Shown here in pieces: positions 11,040 to 25,069 of a stretch of 64,000 nt of DNA. The position numbers and the translations under genes were made by a program. The DNA lies in assembly GCA_942159475.1 (NCBI GenBank), contig OW804094.1:59454966-59518965 (forward strand). The letters run 5' to 3'. The DNA comes from Sthenelais limicola. Its lineage: Eukaryota; Annelida; Polychaeta; Phyllodocida; Sigalionidae. The notes beneath the pieces were generated by a model that did not search any database, had not been told where the DNA came from, and worked only from the letters and a program-made list of their open reading frames with translations. Each line of letters starts with the position of its first letter. Within the stretch, counting starts at the first letter, position 1.

Positions 11040-14000
11040 AAGGTCATCCCTCTAAATTTGAGTTTACAGAGAATCATCCATTATGAGTTTCTTTGATAGC
11101 AATAGGTAATTTCTGTGCTCTTAGCTATGTCATGGTTTTACCCCGGCATGAATTGATATTCTTAAAGGGAAGACTTGGCAGCCTATTATAAGCGGATCTC
11201 CCTCATTTCCCCTTATTATCTTCAACATGATTGGTGTTGAATTGGATTGGATGGCACTTGTTGACTAAAGCAGTCTTTTCAGTGAGCCTTCCTAAAACAA
11301 ACATCTTTGCACCATTTAGAGTTTAGAACCACCTTAGTTTGTGCAGTGCTCCAGTGGTGCGTTCCCGAAAGAACTGTTTTATACACTAGGGTATATAAGG
11401 AATGTGGATCTTACTCTATCGGTGACAATTTGTTCTGACGCATGGCTTATACCGTTCGTCAGTCCTTGTGTGATGCTCGGGAATTCTAGCCTTCTAGTAT
11501 ATGTAAAGGACAATTCCTGGGACATGTATGTATAGAGTAGTAGTTGTTTAACTTGATATGAATATTTAAGTTGAACCTGTACATTGCTAGGTAATTTATT
11601 GCTCTAGAAAGGTCTACACGGGTCAAAGAGGAAAAAACTAGGAAAAAAATAATGCCCGTTGTTGCCTCAGCTGTTGCTTTGAAAAAAATAGTTAAAGAAT
11701 TATAAATAGAAGTAAGAAATATTGGTGGGCGTTTGTAAGAATGCCAGTTCCTCGACTCATTGTTAAAAGCTTGTTGTCCATCGTCGTTGTGTAAAAAAAA
11801 GTTAAGGAAAGGCATCGTACTGTTTCTAATAAGAACTATTACCACACACTGTATAATCTGTCAGCGGCAGGTGTTTTGCGTTAGTTATGTTGTTTTTTTC
11901 ATATATAGATTTATATTACGTACGTATTCGAATACAAAAATATATGGAAGCAAAAAAAGAGAAAAAATAACCGGTCGTGGCACTGGCATTTTATCAACAC
12001 TTTCTAATTTACATATGTATACAAACTTAGAAAAATTCACAGACACTTATGTGTGTACACTCTACTGTTGATTGTGAACAGATGTATGTGAAAATTGATA
12101 CCAATGTATAGGTACATTATATCTCTATATATACGTATAGACAAGTACACTCGTTGATCCATCGTAGAGTCGGAACTGAAAAAGAGTTGACGTATTTAGT
12201 ATTTGGCCAATTACATCTGGCTAAATCCCTTCTTGAATACTGGAAGAAACTGTTATAAGGGTATATAGGACTTCAATTTACCTCAGATTTCACTACTCTA
12301 TGAATTACCGAAAGAGAACCCTAGTCATTTTGATAACTATACAGTTTATTCTCAGGAATAAAACGCTCTTTTTAGTGTGGTGGGGGTGTTTATAATCTTT
12401 GAATATTTTTCTTTGTTTTAAGGCAAGTTCCTTTGAAGGTTCCCATAAATAAGTCTAACTTGTTCTGCATTGTGGGAAAACACGCTGGGAGCTTCGTTTT
12501 TGAAAAAGTTTTGGCGATGAACGTCTCCGGTACTTTGTTAATTTTAAATGGGAATAATTTCTCATGGCTAATCAAAGATGTTTATTATGTTAAAGTTGGA
12601 GGAATGATGGAGGAGGACACTTACCCGTATTTTTGTATTTGTCCATTCACTTATAAAGTTATGAACGAGGTCATATGTTAAGATAAATCCGTAGTGGCAA
12701 GTTGCAAGAATTCAAGTTAATTCTATAAACGCAGACACCATTTTATGATATATAATATAAACGATCTTGAAATAGACAAAGAAGTAAGAATTTCTTTTTT
12801 ATTTGCACTGCAGTGCCTAAATGCACAAACAGTTAATCTGTAAACGCATCAGCGCGTCAAAAGATAGACTTGCTAAATTTATAATGTAGCAAAAATTTAA
12901 ATGAATGAATCGTAAAGAATTGAGTTCAGGGACTAATCCAAATTGGACTTCTTTTCTTAAGTTGCGAGACAACGCACGGTGGTATAGAGGCATTTCATGT
13001 CACTATTTTTATGCTTTAGATTCGCAAGATGAACAACACTTAAATGAAGGTAACTAAGCTTGTATTGGCCTGAATTTTATTATCAATTTTCATCACCCTA
13101 GTTAAATATTAAATGAACGTGGCGAATGATGAACTAGTGTCTAAAGGGGAACGCAAAGGGGAAGGGGTCAGACTTGGCAGCTTTGATGGGCAAGTCGATA
13201 CCACAAGAAATGTTAAGACATTTAAAAAAGGCATGATGTAAAGCTAAACACTAGTGTGCATGTTAATATATTTAATCATAGACTGGGAGATTAATTTTGT
13301 CAATGTAGATGTAAGAAGAATAACGACCCAATATAATATCCCCTTCACTATACATATGTTTACATAGATGAAGGGGGCCGGATGGGGTGGGGGTGGGAGT
13401 CTGATCCATTAAACTCCTTAAATACATTATTTTAATCATAAATTATCTTTCCATCCCTGTTTTTTAGTCGACCGTGCACAGGCAAGATGCCTGTTGAAGT
13501 GCTTTCAAGACGCCGACTCTAATATCTTATTTATGATAAAAGTTTGTACCTCATTACGTTGTTGTACAATTAAAGCGTATCTAAAAAATAGCTATGGTAT
13601 TGTATTGTGTTGCAATGTTGACCAAGTTTTCATTGTGGGATAACCCGTAAAAATAGACTTGTTTTATCGGGTGCTTTGGTGGGCTTCTACCTGACTGAGC
13701 CTTTCGCTAAAAATGTCCATATTTGATAGATATGTCCTGGTTGGGAACTGTTCCCTAAAATGCTGTGAAATAGTGAGCTAAGCGAGAACAAAAAAAACAT
13801 GAAAAAAGACTGGCGATAAATAGCCATACTCTTCTGCTCACACTCATTAAAAATGCCATGAATGCATTCAGGGTCTAAAACACTTTCATATAGAAACACG
13901 AACTTAGGACCTATCCTGGAAAATCATATGGAAATGACTACCAAATACCATTCATTGTATATAATTTATGTGTCTCACGGTATTTTCGGGGAAATTGTAA

Positions 14001-16934
14001 TCCCCTTTGTAGGACAATTTTTCACCGCAAGTCTTTGAAACACCATTCAAGCATTTCTTTAAGTATTTGCTCTCTAGTATAATGGAGATAATAATTGAGA
14101 ACATTTTCAATGAAATATGAAGAAATTCATATCTTGAAGTGAATGTACGGCATATCTTTTCAGTACCCACATTTGTACTTCCTTTCTCTGAGGGATAGAT
14201 GGTTATGAAAAATGTTCATCCATGGTAAATGACTCCAGGTTATTGACATTATTTACTTATGTTACAAACTTTTGTTTACATCTGATGGAAGTTATTTGAA
14301 CATCATTTACAAGTGTGTCATTTCTACTCTATTGAACCATTGAACACAAATGTTGTCCAAGTACTTTTTCTTGACAAGTTTTTTTTTCTCATGAAATACG
14401 GGAGAAGCATGCACCCAGTACTGTAGCAAAAACATATACATATGTATTATATTGTGGGTACATACATACAGTTATATCGTTAGCAAAACAAAACGAAAGC
14501 TCTGCGCACTGTGACGAAAGACAAGCCGGGCTTCCAGTTTTGTTCTTATAATGAAAGAATTACGTTCTTGAACATGAACATACTGTACTCGATGTATGCA
14601 TGCTTTTTTACTATGTTCCTATCTAAATCTGTATGAAAATAGAGACTACGCCTGTGTGGGAAAAAATGCATACCGATGCTGAACAAATGTTTTCTTTGCC
14701 GTAGTTTGGTGCGGTATTGTTGTATATGAATACGTTCCCTCGTCCCTGTTTTTAAGTACTCCTACAGTGACCATGTATTTTACTACAAGTTTTTTCGCTA
14801 CATTTGTATGCACATTTAAGAAAATCTCTGAAAAATGGGTCGACCTGTCTCAGTAAAACGTGGGGCATATACTTTTCTGTACATTTGTAAGTTGTATACA
14901 TGTGGTCAATTAAATGACAAACCACTGAAAGAAAAATACCTGGGCATGAATGTATAGTGCCGTATTTACTTTTTCACTTTCACTTGTAGAATATGTACTT
15001 TCGAAACCCTTTGCCCTCCATTATTATTTAATTGTTAAGCGCCAAGTCAAAATGGAACGATTGTGGTGACGGCTGGAAGGTAACACCAAGCAGCTACCCA
15101 CATATTACAACTTCTATAGCAAGTTAGCTTTACTACCCTTTGACTTCTTGGTCGCCTTTATAGTTTGTAATTAGATGCCAGTTTTGGTTGGAGTTCTGGG
15201 TGTGCGGTTTCAAAATCCAGGTGAATCACCTTGAAAAGAATTAGAGATTTATGCTTTAGATCTTGATGTTACCACTATACAACCCTGTAGTTGTAGATGT
15301 AGACTTGTTATTTACATGGTAGACGAAGGGTTTAAGTCTTAAGATTTTTCCGTTACATCATTCGTTGGGATAAGAAACCTGTGAGCCTATATTCTTATAT
15401 TCCCCATTCGCTAGAATGGCCTTGTTTACTGATATCACGACCACTGTATTTGAAAGCGGTTATCATCTTTTTGAAAACCTTTAACATCCTCAGACCACCC
15501 ATTGAAAGAATACTTGGTAGGTTTTTCTTTATCATGTTAAGATAAGAGTACATTTTTCTCCTGGGTTAAATTGTACCTTAGATGTCAAGGCACCATCTAT
15601 AAAAAAAGATGATACACCTATAGAAAGCGTACTTGCAGTTGGAAGTTTGAATGGGAGGCGTGGTTTAAATACTGTACACCATTCTAGATGCCCCTCATGC
15701 TAACGTGCCGCTTAATTTCACCACGTGGAGGACAAAATAACCCATGCCAGTGCATCATATGATATCGAACATTTATGGTTCAGATAAATCATGTTCAACA
15801 TATCAAGTTAAAAAAGGATGTGTAACTGCGATGGAAGTATAAACTGTGCCTTGTTATCGTCCTTGGTTTAAAGTTTGGTATGTAATAGGTTTTTTAAAGC
15901 CATCATGCTACCTGGTATGATACACACACAAATGTAGATCTTCAACACATCACTCAGTATTTTTGTGTCAAGATTATATAATTTAAAAACCCAAAGAGGA
16001 TCGTTAAGTAAATGAAATAGATATTTTGAGGTGTACTCATGTCAAGTCGTATTGAAACAAACACAACGGGAAAGGAAACGGATTACTATATGTTATTGTT
16101 TCCTTTTTATACGATTCTGTGTCAATGTAATAAAAAGAATTTAGCATGTGTTATGCAAATTGAAATGAACAGGATATTTGCTGTGCACTATATGAAAAGT
16201 AAGATTCGTTGGGAAAATTACATCATTAAACGAGTCTGTATCGATAAAGATTGAATTCATCTGTGTAAGAACGTGAATATTTATCTCGATTAGATTTGGA
16301 ACATCACCCATTCTAATTTAGAAGCGATGAATGCATTCGACCGATGTTATTATATAAAGCCAATAGGCGCTTTCAGATTATTGTAGGTCTTACGCATGCA
16401 TCCAACGAAGTGGGAGTTCAAGACTTCCCTACTTAGTAACCAGTGGTTACGCCATAGAAATTTGTTCAAGATATCACTACTGTAAGGTTTGTCCCATCCG
16501 AAAGCGTTAAAATTTAATGCTTCAAATTTCGGAGGGACCCAAGTTGTAAAGCATGCACCCTGCATCGAACAGTGTATGTTTTTGCTTGGATATTGGAAAA
16601 AATAAAAATCGGTAAGATGATCGGTGTTTTTCTATCTTTATTATATTGGATTGGATAGTTAGTTGTCCTATCCGAAATCGTATTAGTGTCATTCATGTCT
16701 TAATTTAACCCCTTGTTTTAACCCAGATTGAAAAATCTTAATTATATTGGGCGATGATAATCTTCACTTTTTTTGTTAAGTTAGAATATTTTTTTTCCCA
16801 ATGCCGGGTGTTTATTCAGTCTCTCAACAAAACTTTGTCTCTGGGGCAGATAACACTTTATATTTACATCTAGCCTTCTATCTTTTCTGCATCAGATTCT
16901 CATATTTCAACCAAAGAATTAGAGGTTTTTCTAT
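11040..16934. other. Non-coding: 3' UTR of CCCH gene, then intergenic
   Basis: There is no credible ORF, and only short AT-rich chance frames. The first part is presumably 3' UTR; a canonical AATAAA occurs at about 12357, but the true cleavage site cannot be set. No transposon ends, RNA genes or coding similarity were seen. Confidence 0.5.
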
Positions 16935-16939
16935 ACTTC

Positions 16940-17376
16940 TGTAATTTCCGATTGACAATCTTAAGCGACTATGGAAACTTAGCTCGTCTAATCAAGAACA
17001 ACGACAACAACAGGATCTAGTGGACCTTGCCTGCTCACACGTTTAATGAATATCTCTCACCAATTCCCCGGGTTGTTCACGGTTGTGAAGCAACCTCTCA
17101 CATCAGAAGGGAAGAACATCAACAAGTCAACACAATGCACCAACAGCGGGTGTATATAATCAGTAAGTGAATACAAAGTGACACATCACATAAAATAAGT
17201 AAAATACACAGACATTGAAAACAACGACCTCTGTTGGCCAAACCTTGATGTAACTAGTACAGCCGCGACCAGCGCAACTCACACTAAACGTTTTACTAAA
17301 CCCCGGTTGTCGTATACATGACAGCTGCGGCGCCCGGCTCTGGTTCAGTGAATACTAATCCAGAGCCGCGCACCAT
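16940..17376 (-). repeat. 3' LTR of gypsy-1
   Basis: On the + strand the LTR runs from TGTAATTTCC to GCACCAT. It matches 35057-35486 almost throughout and is flanked outside by ACTTC. It contains a TATATAA stretch near 17152. The last base before the duplication differs between copies, so the boundary is good to about 1 bp. Confidence 0.9.
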
Positions 17377-17398
17377 AATGCCCCTCCCCCTCTCTTGA
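17377..17398 (-). other. Polypurine tract of gypsy-1
   Basis: On the minus strand the tract AAGAGAGGGGGAGGGGCAT lies directly before the 3' LTR, as expected for the plus-strand primer. Confidence 0.7.
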
Positions 17399-17944
17399 AA
17401 GGAGGGCAAAACCGTCTTAGATCTTTACACAAAGAGACTATACCATAAGGTTTACAAGCAAGTTATGAGTAAGAAACACAAGTAAGTATAAATGCCGTAC
17501 AAATATATAAAGGACATGATAAAATATAAAACACAGGAATCCATACCGAACAGTACACGAACAGGAACACTCTAAGTCCAAGGAAAGAAGCACACACACC
17601 GAGCGGGTAAACACACAGCTCGTCAAAGTCATTTGATGGCAAATCCTTTATGTCCATGAAAGCACAAGAAGCAGGTATTGCTCTTCATTGTCCGGTAACA
17701 TCCTGGTAGTTTTATCACATAGTCCATATAAGGCACGTAAAAGTTGTCGTTGTATCACGTAAATATAAATGTCTGTATAGGAGTGTCCGTCCTTGTCTTA
17801 AAATCCACAGCATGTACGAGTCCAGAACTGTCAACAGCTGGGCTGACCACTACTGCATCCGGCCGGCTCGAATCTATTTATCTCCTCAGCTACGATCCAA
17901 CAACAATTAATTCAATTTAATGAACAAAAAACAAATTGTACTTC

Positions 17945-18701
17945 CTAGAAGATCTGTTCCAAACTATACAGTCTTGTAGGCTTTTTCACCACCACCTTCT
18001 CCCAACAATTCCTCCTCGTCAATGTCCATAATAATATTCTTGTCCTTACCTTCAACATCTTTCTCCCATGAATCACTCTCTTCCTGGTGATTAGCAAATG
18101 ACCCATCGGTTGACTCAGGAGGTACATTACCCAACCGATTCATTTCCTGACTCAGGCTGCTCATCAACGACACCTTGATTCAAACCAAGCGTTTTGGAGA
18201 ATAAACTACCAATTCTCCTGACAGGTGAGGAAAAGAATGGTGTAACCGTAGATGGTTTCACCTGCTCTCTACCACCTCCACGCGTGAGAGGGGTAATTGC
18301 CACAAACCCAGGCGGGGCAATTGGGTTACCGCTCGTATCCATAACAACAGACGTCTGGCAATGTACTCTAGCTGGACTTCAATCAGGCAAGTTAACAGCG
18401 GGAGAACCCTGTAGAGGTGGGTTTTCCCCCATAGCAGTTAACATCTGACGATGCAACAGATCCAAGGCCGGAGCGGCTAAAGGTGTAAACCCAGACATCG
18501 CAAATGGACTTGACAAAGTCTGGCTTTGCTGAGGCAATGTTTGCATAGGCAATTGCGGGTGTGATACCAACGATGGTGCTTGACCCCACATTACATTTGA
18601 ACGTTGCGGGGAACAAATATCAACGTTGGAATAAATCACCGACTGCAACTGTCCCATACCCATAGGTCCCGGTTGTAACACCTCCTTTACCACCACTGGT
18701 T
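17945..18701 (-). pseudogene. gypsy-1 third ORF, 3' part
   Basis: Frames 18701-18379, 18342-18127 and 18173-17964 continue the third ORF with one in-frame stop at 18379 and a later frameshift. The product is Pro/Ser/Gln-rich and then acidic (DIDEEELLGEGGG). There is no membrane segment, so it is not an envelope protein. From 17399 to 17944 lies untranslated 3' sequence of the element. Confidence 0.6.
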
Positions 18702-18705
18702 TTAA

Positions 18706-19811
18706 AGGCAAACGCTACTATTCACTGCCACGCCCCCCTTTTCCATATACCAAATATACGGGCATTTTACGTACTATTGCTTTAGCACTGCAGTCTATGA
18801 GGAAACGGCCCATTTTTTCATGTTTTATAGTATAAAACAAACAATTAATGGCTACTCCTACTGTCCCAAAACTTTCTACACATATAGTGCAGGTTATATA
18901 CTACATATTAAAAGGAAAAAAAACATATGTCATCGAGTTAGATTTTTTTTTATAGCTGTCTGAAATAGACATGTTTGGGGAACTGAGCTAACTGTGGGTA
19001 CCCTCAGTTGTACCCATTTAGTATGCAAGTCTATAGGTAAGTGCTGCATTTTTCTTTCACGGTTTTGAGAATAAAACAAAAATGAAAACTCCTAATGTCC
19101 CAAAATTTTCTACACATATAGTGCAGGTAATATTCTACACATATATAGGGGAAAAAATGTATGTCATCACGCTAAAAAAATAATTGTAGCTGTTTGAAAT
19201 AGACATGTTTAGGAAACATAGAACACATTGAAACAGCAGATTTTATGGTTGTCATGCCATGTTTCAAAGCCCCATAATTCAGAAACTAGCACGGTGACCC
19301 ATTATTTTTTTTTCAGTTTTATGAACACACATACTTCAAGAACCATATACTAAAGAATCAGAAAAATGACATTTAATTTCGATGTGAGAGAAAAAAAATG
19401 TTTTTATTAAATTAGTGAAAAAAAGTGGGTTTTTTCGAGTTTTTAATTTAAAATTTGCATTTCATATTTTTTGTTTTCAGAATAAAAATAACCATGCATT
19501 CTATAAAAAAGAGGCATAGAATTATTGGCAAAATAATACTCTCTCTAAAACTGTTAACCTTACTTAAATTGAGGGAATATAAATAGCAAATATGAACTAT
19601 GAAGTCGAGGTACTCCAAAATGAGCCCCCCTTTTGATCCTCATTGGTTCTTTTGAGATACCAACTTTTGAAGCACTCTAATTAAAAATTGAGCACGGTGA
19701 CCCATTGATTTTTTTCCATCTTTATGACCAGAAACACTTCAAGAATCAAATTTCAAAGTTTCAGAAAAATGACATTTATTTTCATTTTCCACTAGATAGT
19801 AGCGTTTGCCT
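18706..19811. mobile_element. piggyBac-type MITE 1 (TTAA duplication) inside gypsy-1
   Basis: Perfect 16-bp terminal inverted repeats, AGGCAAACGCTACTAT at 18706-18721 and its complement at 19796-19811, are flanked by TTAA (18702-18705 and 19812-19815). TTAA target duplication is the piggyBac signature. There is no coding capacity. Inside are two pairs of diverged repeats: one with ACACATATAGTGCAGGT at about 18877 and 19113, and one with AGCACGGTGACCCATT at about 19290 and 19692. The insertion splits the gypsy-1 third ORF cleanly. Confidence 0.93.
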
Positions 19812-19815
19812 TTAA

Positions 19816-20143
19816 TGGAGCCACTGGGGGTGGAGGTGGAGGCGGGGCTGGCGGCGCCACCAGCTGTGACTGAACCAAAGAAGCTGAATGTTGACGCAAC
19901 ATTTCAGCCATAATCTTCTCCAAATCGGCCTTTCTCACAACATCAGAACTCTCTGATTGATCTTCCACCTTTTCAGCCTTCTTACGCTTCTTTTCTGGTT
20001 CGCCATTCTCATAAGCAGAGAGACGACACTTGAGATCCATAATGGTCTCTTTGGAAAGCTTGTCCTCCTGCTTATAGTAATCCAACTGGCGAGTCAGATC
20101 TTCAATCCTACAACGCATAGCGGGTATCTCCGCAGCAGCGGCT
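19816..20143 (-). pseudogene. gypsy-1 third ORF, middle part (coiled coil, proline run)
   Basis: This is the continuation of the third ORF between the two insertions. It contains a predicted coiled coil (IEDLTRQLDYYKQEDKLS), a basic stretch EKKRKKAEKVED that could be a nuclear signal, and a run of prolines before the MITE junction at 19815. The frame is continuous with both neighbours once the insertions are ignored. Confidence 0.65.
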
Positions 20144-20159
20144 CTGGGGGTCGTTTCAT

Positions 20160-20400
20160 AGGTAGTAACGATATATCGCTATGATCGCTAATAGCGGAAA
20201 ATAAATAGCGGAAATAATAGCGATATATCGCTAAGCCGTTGTATATTGCGTTCCGCTAAAATATGGGTCGCTATACATCGCTATACATCGTTATGCATCG
20301 CTATACATCGCTAGCGCTCGTTGAGCCCTTATCGTTAAGGATCGTTACAGATCGCTGTCCTCCGCTATGATTTGCAGTTAATTTCCGCTAGATGGCGTCG
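20160..20400. repeat. Harbinger left subterminal repeats
   Basis: A dense array of short related units such as ATCGCTATACATCGCT, GATATATCGCT and AGCGGAAA lies just inside the left end. A matching, shorter array lies at 28555-28705. Placement next to the inverted repeats suggests binding sites for the transposase or SANT protein (inference). Confidence 0.75.
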
Positions 20401-20552
20401 CGTTAGTCGCACCGCCACCTATCTGCAAGCCGTAAAACACTTCCCGCGACGTCCCATTTGTTGAGACGTACAGTACGTTGCGACCTTGACCACCGGCTAG
20501 AAGAAGAGCGAACAGCAGTATCCCTACAGAAATAGAAGGAAAAAACCAAGAA

Positions 20553-23500
20553 ATGTCGCAGCAAAATGATGTAAGTATTTATTTTTCCTAATATCAATTG
20601 AAATGAAGCAGTGTAGAATATTTTTATTATAATTAATTAGTTGAGAAACGAATGGAAAGTCGTGGGAAAAGTCATGGGAAAAAATATATTGCTGAGTGTT
20701 TGTCCGAGCACCCAACATGGCAGCATGCGAGGTCAAGTGCGGCTTGCGAAAGGCATGCAGGAATACTTTCTAGAATATTATTATTATATTGTAGTTAATT
20801 ACAGATTAATGTTTATATAAGTAATTCACATAAAAATAAAATTTAGGACCTAAGAGACCAAAGAAGTTAGAGGTGTCTGAAAAATCAATGCCCGTTCATA
20901 AACCCAGGGGACGATTGAATATATTTTGCTCGTGATAATCAAATGAATATCAAATGAACAGCAGCAATGGAGGGCTGTTTTATCATTACAGTTTTTATTT
21001 ATTATCATTAATTATGTAGTATTATGTGTGAATATGTTAGACGATATTATGCGATGTTTTTTGCGATTTTTTGCGCGTACACACCAACTGGGACAAGGAA
21101 TAATTTATTTTGGCAAGGAATACATTATTGTGGGAATATTTCAGTAGGTAAGAATCTACTTTTATATTTTTATTACATTATTATTACAGTTGCTGCCTTT
21201 AATCTATGGAAATATTTGAGTTCACTAGATGTTTTTTGTTCATTCATTGCTGGTTACATTTCTATTCATTTGTCTTATTTATTTATTTATTTTTTACTTT
21301 TTAGTCGACGTCGAAGAAGAAGAGACAATCCAAGACGGGTCTCACACGTGAGCCTAAATGGTTGGCCGAAGAGTTAATGGCGCTAATGACCTGCGTCTTA
21401 AAATTCCAACACATCTTGAAGGGGATCGTAGGTGTCATGAAGCAAGCCGCTTGGGAGGAGACATCTGGTAAGTTTATGGATGTTTAATATGTACATAGAA
21501 ATAATCCACAAAAAGTGTTCGGTAAGGAGGCAAGTAGGCGGGGCAATACTACGACTCAAACAGTAGAAGTAGGCGTGGCTCGTTTTGGACCGGACACTTT
21601 CACAAAGTATAAAAGCGCGAGAAAACTCTAATCAGTGTCTAGTGGAAAGCCAAGCTGGCAACATATGTAAAGAGCCTGAATCAATGGGTCGTTGCCTGAT
21701 TCTTATTTGTTAGTATTGCTATGGGAGGGTCGGTAGTGAATATAACAAAACTCTTCTCAAGGTTGATTCTTATGATGAGGTGTTCAGCTTGCTGGCGCGA
21801 CGCGGTATGAGTGGCTGCGCAAGTTATCCGCTATTTATACCTAAGCGATGTGTGCGGTACAAAACAGTCGGTGGTGGCGCCATCTGTATTTACAGCTTGG
21901 ACCGCCCTATTGTTGATTTAACATAAGAGATTTTTACATAGCGTTTATGCTTTTCAGTTTGTACCGCCCCATTGGCGATTTAACATAGAGATCTTGACAT
22001 AGTAAGCACGATTCTAAGTTTGAACTGAACCACTGGAGATTTAACATTGAATTATATCATGAAGTATAAAAGCACGAGCAAACTGTTGCCACGTTGTAGT
22101 TATGAAGTAAATAAATTATGTTTCCATGAATCCATGTTTAGTACATAGTGGATACCGTAGATAATATTCAAAACTTTGTGAACACAACGATTTCTGGCCC
22201 CCACCCAAAACCACCCTTCATCCGCCCTAATTTCTAGAAATAAATAACAAACTAATAAATAACTATTTTTTTTAGCGCACATCAATTCTGTGTCCTACTA
22301 CAAGCGGACGCCTGCAAAGTGTGCCGCAAAACTGACCTATTACAAGTCAGCCTGCTTCACCAAGGTAGGTTCACATCATTAATGTATTTAAAAAATAGCT
22401 TTCAACTACAGGGTATGTGATCTTGGAAGGAAGACATGATATAGTATAACTAGTTAGAGAAACCTTGCCAGTGAGGCTGTGAAATTCATTTCGAACTACA
22501 AAGAACTACAATATAGCTGTATTTCATTATTTTTTGCTTCAGCACTCATCGCTGAACAAAGACTACGGATCATCGACCGAATCGCAGCTCATACCAATAC
22601 GGGATAGATTGGTGGCCTCAGAAATGATGTGCCTTGTTTATTTCGACATGGTCCCGATTCTTGGTGAGTACTTATACATGTATTGCCAAACTATATCACT
22701 TATGAATACCAATAATTATAATAAAATATTATAATAATATTATAACTTAAGTAAAACATCAATTCTTTACTTTAAAGTTCATCTTCCCACACAAATGCAA
22801 TGGCAACATGTGATTTGAAGATGTATTTCACTCCTTTTTAGTTTAACACTGTTTCTCCCAATGGTACAGTCCAAACAAGATATGATCTGTTATATCATTC
22901 TAATATGACAACATGTTTCGATTTGAAGTCCCTTTTTCTTACCTAATCAACTTTAACACTGATTTCTCCAATAGTTCAGTTCAAACAACATGAAGTCTCT
23001 CTCAAAGCAAGAGGTTGTCTTTCACCTTGTATAGTATCCCTCTACTATCGTATGTACTTAATCAATTCTTAACCCAAGCTGGGTTACACCGTAAAATCCT
23101 ACTCCTCTTGGAGGTGATGTACCCAGTGGAAATAAAATCTAAAAAAAATAATAATACTTATATTCAAATCACAATAGTTCTGTACAGACTCAAATGAGCT
23201 CTCGCCTCTACCGCATCAGCTAACTTTATGTCCTTCACTGGCCAACCTTGTGAACTATATATTGATGTGTAATTTCAGGAATCTATTTTACACCATAAAT
23301 TTCACTGTTTTTGCAGCCCTCCCGACTGCTCTACAACTGAAAATAAGAGAGGCAAAGGCCCTTGGGACTGCTGCAGTAACACGCAGAGTGGCAGCTGCCA
23401 ATGATACCGCCAATGATACCGCCGAGTCCCATGTGGAGGGGGTGCGCCCTGTGTCCCCCCACTTGGTTGAATCTGCTGAATCTGCTGCTGATGCTAATGC

Positions 23501-25069
23501 TAACCCAGAACTCACAGTCCCACACAACATACCAGAGGATGAGAATGCAAATGGGACTGAGAACTGCAGTGGTTCGAACACATCTTCCCCCATCCTGCAC
23601 GCCAAGAGACCCCGGACAAGACCCCTCATTGTGAGCAGCCCTGATGCCAGCCCAGTAAGGCAAAAATTCTCGTTTGTGGCAGCATGCAGACAGCCCCAGG
23701 CCCAGCCACTATGCTCCACACCACTGGCAGCCCCTACCAGGCAGCGCTGTACACCAATGGCTGACAAACCCAACATGCCTACAGTCGGTACGTAAAAAAA
23801 ATAAAAAATTAATTAATAAAAGAATTAATTAATAAATAGTTACTGACATTTAATCGTGCAGCATAAGCAATCACAGTAGAAGTGGGCGTGATAAGGTATG
23901 TGTATTGAATATAACAAAACTCTTTCTCAAGCAGTGGGTTGTTTCTTGCGGTGAAAGGTATTGAATATAACAGAACTCTTATCAAAGCTGTAGGTGGTTT
24001 CCTATGGTGGCTGCTAAGTGCATGGAATCCTGTGCTTGGCGGCGAATAGCGGTATGAGTTGCTGCTGATTCTCTCCGCTATTTATACCAGAACGATGTGT
24101 GCGGTACAAAACAATCGATTTATTTAACATAGAAATCTTGATATGCTAATCACGATTCTAAGTTTGAACTGAACCATTGGAGATTTAACATTGAATTATG
24201 GCATAAAGCATAAAAGCACGAGCAAACTCTTGCAATGTTGTAGTGTCCAGTCGACAGCCACGCAGGCAACATGTAATGATGTATTATTAACGTACAGCCA
24301 CATTTGATATCAGTTCCAGAATACACTTTAAATGTTCATAAATTCAAATAGAGAAATGTCAGATGTTTTAATTAAACGCTTCGACAATTATACAGATACT
24401 GAGATAGATGAACATATTTTGTGTCAACTACAGATTTGGGATCCGCTATCAAGAAGGTCGGCGACAACGTTAATGCTGTGCTGGATAGTGTCAAGGCAGG
24501 AGAGGAGCTTATGACGCAGGACTCCATGCATATAGCAGCCACACGCACCATTGGTGAAGAGTGCAAGGGTTTGCTAACCGAATTGTTGAAGGCCACCACA
24601 TCAATGGCAAAGGATGTGTCCGCCCTCCGCCAAATGATAGAAGGTAGGTAACAAAAACAATAATCAACAACATGTATTCTCATATTGTTAAACACGATCG
24701 GAAATTCCCCGAAAAAAACAGAAGTGGCTCCCTCTACGGGCAGTATAGGTAATCGGATAACATTGGACTAATGTTTCACCACCTACTGATTTTTCCACGG
24801 AAAGTAAACTGCCACTCATGCAATTTGTGCAATGTAGGTTAAATTCATATGTATATTGTGCTATTTTTTTTCCAGGTGTAACACTCGATGAGGGGGGAGA
24901 GGGGGGAGAGGCCAACGTAACTGACGATGTGGCCGAGGAGAAGGAGGAGGAGGAGGAACCACGGGAACCACGGCAAGATCAGAAAGTGCCAGCAGAGAAT
25001 GAACGCCAGGAGCGGCCTAAGAGGCAAATAAAGAAGCCCAATCGTCTTTTGGCTTCTTTTATCATGTAA
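20553..25069 (+). CDS. Harbinger SANT/Myb-like protein gene 1
   Basis: Seven exons join perfectly in phase: 20553-20570, 21305-21467, 22276-22364, 22543-22663, 23317-23787, 24434-24643 and 24876-25069, giving 421 residues from ATG (MSQQND) to TAA. Residues about 7-90 form a SANT/Myb-like domain: REPKWLAEELMALM, then QAAWEETSAHINSV, then KRTPAKCAAKLTYYK. The middle is Pro/Ala-rich. A helical part follows (SAIKKVGDNVNAVLDSVKAG), and the tail is acidic then basic (PKRQIKKPNRL). In Harbinger elements such a protein partners the transposase, bringing it to the nucleus and the ends. All frames are open, so it may still be functional. Confidence 0.88.
21514..21667 (+). repeat. TATA-bearing module, copy 1 (Harbinger)
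   Basis: This is the first of four near-identical 150-bp units. The order is GTAAGGAGGCAAGTAGGCGG, a GGGCGTGGC-like GC box (here aggcgtggct), CACTTTCACAAAG, TATAAAAGCGCGAG at 21608 and a GGAAAGCCAAGC tail. It lies in intron 2 of SANT gene 1, same strand. Confidence 0.85.
22012..22110 (+). repeat. Diverged TATA-module relative (pair with 24160-24275)
   Basis: The sequence around GGAGATTTAACATTGAATTA followed by AAGTATAAAAGCACGAGC occurs here and at 24177-24225. Upstream, another shared block (GAATATAACAAAACTCT and GATGTGTGCGGTACAAAACA) occurs at 21738-21870 and 23908-24112. So a longer composite repeat is present in introns 2 and 5 of SANT gene 1. Confidence 0.7.

Noticed and set aside
23288..23776. 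162-codon minus-strand frame
   Set aside because: Antisense to exon 5 of Harbinger SANT gene 1, which chains in phase with its neighbours.
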